Below are positions 6,258 through 7,829 of a stretch of DNA of 7,829 bases, piece after piece. Where the stretch lies: the NCBI GenBank assembly GCA_910584735.1, contig CAJUBM010000126.1, positions 1 to 7,829 of the forward strand, in the 5' to 3' direction. The position numbers and the translations under genes are program-made. The stretch's first letter is position 1, and each line of letters starts with the position of its first letter. The notes beneath the pieces were generated by a model. It saw only the letters and a program-made list of their open reading frames with translations. It ran no database searches and was not told where the DNA came from. This DNA is from an uncultured Muribaculaceae bacterium (GTDB taxonomy: Bacteria > Bacteroidota > Bacteroidia > Bacteroidales > Muribaculaceae).

Positions 6258-7349
6258 TCAAAGGATTATCTTTTCGGTCTTAGCATCGGTACGCAGTATG
6301 TAAATCCCGGAGGGCAGACCCGCAACAGCTTCTTGACGGGTAGGTTTGTCTGCGACCTTATATCCGGCCATATTCCAAACCTCGTAACGACCAGAGGAAG
6401 CAGCATCTTCTTCGACATCCTCAATTCCGGCAGGATCTATCTCACGGATAATCTTAAAGTTCGACCATGCAGGCGATTTGCTGTACGCGCTCTTGCACCC
6501 CTGCGGCACATAAAGCACACAGCCATCGGGAACCTGGACGTTGATTACAAGTCCCTCCGTAGGCTGGCCGGTCTCCAGGTCCACGGTCGTAGGTGGTTGT
6601 GGTGCTAACGAGGTAACCCTCATCAGATTCACACACCCGGTAAATGCCCCTCCCTCGCTTACGGTATATTCCTCCGGCAAATCTATCTTATAGAGCGATT
6701 TCGAACTGGAAAACGCCCCTTTGCCAAACGTTACGCCATCAGAGAACGCAACCTCCTCAAGAGCACTTTGCTTAAAGGAACCGGCTCCAAAATAACGGCC
6801 GTTTCTAAAATCATAGTCAGGGATTACTCCAAGACTCATCATTGAATGTCCTGCAAAATGTTTTATTCCGGACGGTATAACCAATTTTACATTCATCCCC
6901 GTGAAAGTTAACCACGGGATTTCGTCAATACTCTCCGGGAGGATTAATTCACCCGGTCCTGAAATATTCGTAAAAGAACACATTCCGATTTCTTTTAACG
7001 AATTAGGCAATTTCATGAGTCCCTCTATCTTGCATCCCCAAAAACAACCCGACCCTATGCTTGTCATTGTCTCAGGAAATACAATGCTCTGAATTTCAAA
7101 CATGCCGCCCTTAAGCAAATTCGAAACAGTACCAACAACCATATAATCAACATCATTATATGTTACTGATTCAGGTACGGTTGTTGAAATCGGAGGGCCC
7201 GAAAATCCTGCCACAAGAGCCGTATAGTCCCCATCTCGAGCCTCCAATCGATACCTAACACCATCAGCAACCACATACTCGGCCTCTTGGCCGACAGCCC
7301 CGAGGACCATCCCGATAAAAGTCAGGATGATTATCAAAAAACGTCTCAT
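6258..7349 (-). CDS. BspA-like leucine-rich-repeat secreted protein with C-terminal sorting-like tail
   Basis: A 363-aa exported protein; such proteins are usually cell-surface or secreted binding factors, but the ligand here is unknown. Numbered from the ATG at 7349, it has a signal peptide at about 1-20 (MRRFLIIILTFIGMVLGAVG), a short region with the DGVRYRL phrase common before BspA-type repeats, then degenerate LRR_5-like repeats at about 65-245 (recurring I-x-x-x-x-LP/IP and G-x-G-x-F). A closing segment with LYVPQGCKSAYSKS-type wording sits near 279-300, typical of this family. The last 45 or so residues (YEVWNMAGYKVAD..LPSGIYILRT) resemble the end of a type IX secretion sorting domain. 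A GTG six bases upstream is in frame, but I prefer the ATG because it opens with the basic signal-peptide residues. It follows the small gene by 12 bases. Its DNA is visibly more AT-rich than the genes to its left. Confidence 0.85.
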   Translation of the reverse strand: MRRFLIIILTFIGMVLGAVGQEAEYVVADGVRYRLEARDGDYTALVAGFSGPPISTTVPESVTYNDVDYMVVGTVSNLLKGGMFEIQSIVFPETMTSIGSGCFWGCKIEGLMKLPNSLKEIGMCSFTNISGPGELILPESIDEIPWLTFTGMNVKLVIPSGIKHFAGHSMMSLGVIPDYDFRNGRYFGAGSFKQSALEEVAFSDGVTFGKGAFSSSKSLYKIDLPEEYTVSEGGAFTGCVNLMRVTSLAPQPPTTVDLETGQPTEGLVINVQVPDGCVLYVPQGCKSAYSKSPAWSNFKIIREIDPAGIEDVEEDAASSGRYEVWNMAGYKVADKPTRQEAVAGLPSGIYILRTDAKTEKIIL

Positions 7350-7361
7350 ATTCACCGATTT

Positions 7362-7562
7362 TTATTTTGAGATAGAAATAGTGTTTGATTTACCCGTATC
7401 CGTGGTTATAATCACCTTATAGATTCCACTTGGCAAAGAGATGACCGGGTTATAGTCTGCCACGCCTTGGGTAATCTCCATTGTTTGGAGATTTAAGATT
7501 TGTTGTGCGTAGCCCATCATACAGAAGATGATAGAGCATACAAAAGAAAGACATTGCCTCAT
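7362..7562 (-). CDS. Small secreted protein: signal peptide plus sorting-like tail
   Basis: A 66-aa protein not recognised as a named family. Residues 1-19 (MRQCLSFVCSIIFCMMGYA) form a signal peptide, probably cut before QQ. The 47-residue remainder ends in LPSGIYKVIITTDTGKSNT and a short ISISK tail, which reads like the last beta strands of a type IX secretion C-terminal domain. The downstream protein has the same LPSGIY phrase in its tail. No room is left for a cargo domain. The frame stays open for 24 codons upstream, but that part has no signal character and would begin inside the promoter box, so I start at the ATG at 7562. It is the first gene of a two-gene unit. It may be a remnant of a longer secreted protein, a decoy or chaperone for the sorting machinery, or a real short secreted peptide. 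Confidence 0.68.
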   Translation of the reverse strand: MRQCLSFVCSIIFCMMGYAQQILNLQTMEITQGVADYNPVISLPSGIYKVIITTDTGKSNTISISK

Positions 7563-7631
7563 ATCGTAGATGTTTAAGGTTTCTATAGCGGGGTTAAAGA
7601 TGCTTTTTTGACGGGGTGCAGTCCCCAATCG

Positions 7632-7663
7632 CAAATTTAGGAATCATTCGATAATTTTACAAA
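7632..7663 (-). promoter_or_regulatory. Bacteroidetes-type promoter of the small gene-BspA operon
   Basis: On the minus strand, TTTG (7660-7663) is followed after 20 bases by TAAATTTG (7632-7639), matching both the -33 TTTG and the -7 TAnnTTTG elements. Transcription would start near 7625, giving a leader of about 60 nt before the ATG at 7562. The leader begins with a small GGGG/CCCC hairpin (7613-7626). This is the best-formed promoter in the window. Confidence 0.7.
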
Positions 7664-7691
7664 TTTTCACAGAGGTATTTTGTGAAAATTT
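7661..7691. promoter_or_regulatory. AT-rich palindrome overlapping the -33 element
   Basis: Perfect 11-bp arms, AAATTTTCACA (7661-7671) and TGTGAAAATTT (7681-7691), flank a nine-base centre. The inner arm overlaps the -33 box of the promoter, and the centre is about 50 bases upstream of the predicted start, a usual place for an activator or repressor site. The half-site is the same as in the palindrome at 1708-1733, but here the TCACA ends face inward. A related TCTGAAAATTTC lies just beyond, near 7709-7720. Confidence 0.5.
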
Positions 7692-7769
7692 CTTTTGCCC
7701 TTTCGATTTTCTGAAAATTTCATAATGACTCGTCCTAAAACCTGATTTTGGGTGGTAACTTTTCTTGAA

Positions 7770-7826
7770 GCCGGATGGTAGTGGCGCCGGACCTCCGGGA
7801 CGGCAGGCCACCCGAAGAGGCGGAGC
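7770..7826 (+). repeat. 57-bp dispersed repeat, copy 4 (REP-like)
   Basis: Identical to copy 2 over all 57 bases, with GTAG and the bulged hairpin intact. The preceding bases TAACTTTTCTTGAAG (7756-7770) match the copy 2 flank except for one base. The window ends three bases after the GGAGC end, so a facing partner could lie just outside. Between it and the small gene promoter, 7692-7755 holds only AT-rich sequence without a recognisable gene. Confidence 0.92.
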
Positions 7827-7829
7827 GGG

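Noticed and set aside
5958..6303. Several short frames through repeat copies 2 and 3, with phrases such as GWPAVPEVRRH or ACRPGGPAPLPSG
   Set aside because: The peptides come from translating the GC-rich repeat in different frames on both strands, and no start or stop is placed sensibly. Such peptides may be annotated elsewhere as hypothetical proteins, but they reflect the DNA repeat.
7350..7355. GTG start two codons upstream for the BspA-like protein
   Set aside because: It would add only two residues before MRRF. The ATG gives a standard signal peptide and no ribosome-binding signal favours the GTG.
42..7826. CRISPR array
   Set aside because: The repeats are kilobases apart or inverted, not regularly spaced direct repeats, and no cas genes are present.

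Overview
The window looks like chromosomal DNA of a gut-type Bacteroidales bacterium, possibly Muribaculaceae; the family-level placement is an inference from style, not a measurement. The signs are promoter boxes of the Bacteroidetes form TAnnTTTG, starts without an obvious Shine-Dalgarno sequence, a lipoprotein thioredoxin, a signal-peptide GH3 beta-glycosidase, and a BspA-like leucine-rich-repeat protein with a short C-terminal tail resembling type IX secretion sorting domains. All six genes I accept are on the minus strand, so transcription runs from right to left.

Layout, in order of transcription. (a) 7691-6205: a promoter overlapped by an AT-rich palindrome, a 66-aa secreted protein that is little more than a signal peptide plus a sorting-like tail, then a 363-aa BspA-like repeat protein, closed by a strong hairpin terminator. 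(b) 5871-1744: a promoter box, a 608-aa MsbA-type ABC exporter and, 24 bases later, a 744-aa GH3 glycoside hydrolase. (c) 1733-133: an AT-rich palindrome and promoter box, malate dehydrogenase, then 12 bases later a thioredoxin-like lipoprotein, closed by a 14-bp hairpin terminator. Blocks (b) and (c) look like housekeeping or metabolic genes. Block (a) is visibly more AT-rich and looks accessory.

The most unusual content is not coding. A 57-bp element occurs four times (42-98, 5986-6042, 6111-6167, 7770-7826), with at most two differences from the majority sequence. Orientations alternate -, +, -, +. Copies 2 and 3 form a head-to-head inverted pair around a 68-nt spacer between operons; copies 1 and 4 sit at the window edges as if each were half of a similar pair. 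Each copy carries a GTAG-type tetranucleotide (GCAG in copy 3) directly before an imperfect hairpin with a two-base bulge. That is the architecture of REP/REPIN elements mobilised by RAYT (TnpA-REP) transposases in Proteobacteria. I propose a REPIN-like family in this Bacteroidales lineage; no transposase is present in the window.

A second non-coding signal is an 11-base half-site, AAATTTTCACA, which takes part in a palindrome upstream of both the mdh promoter and the small secreted-protein promoter.
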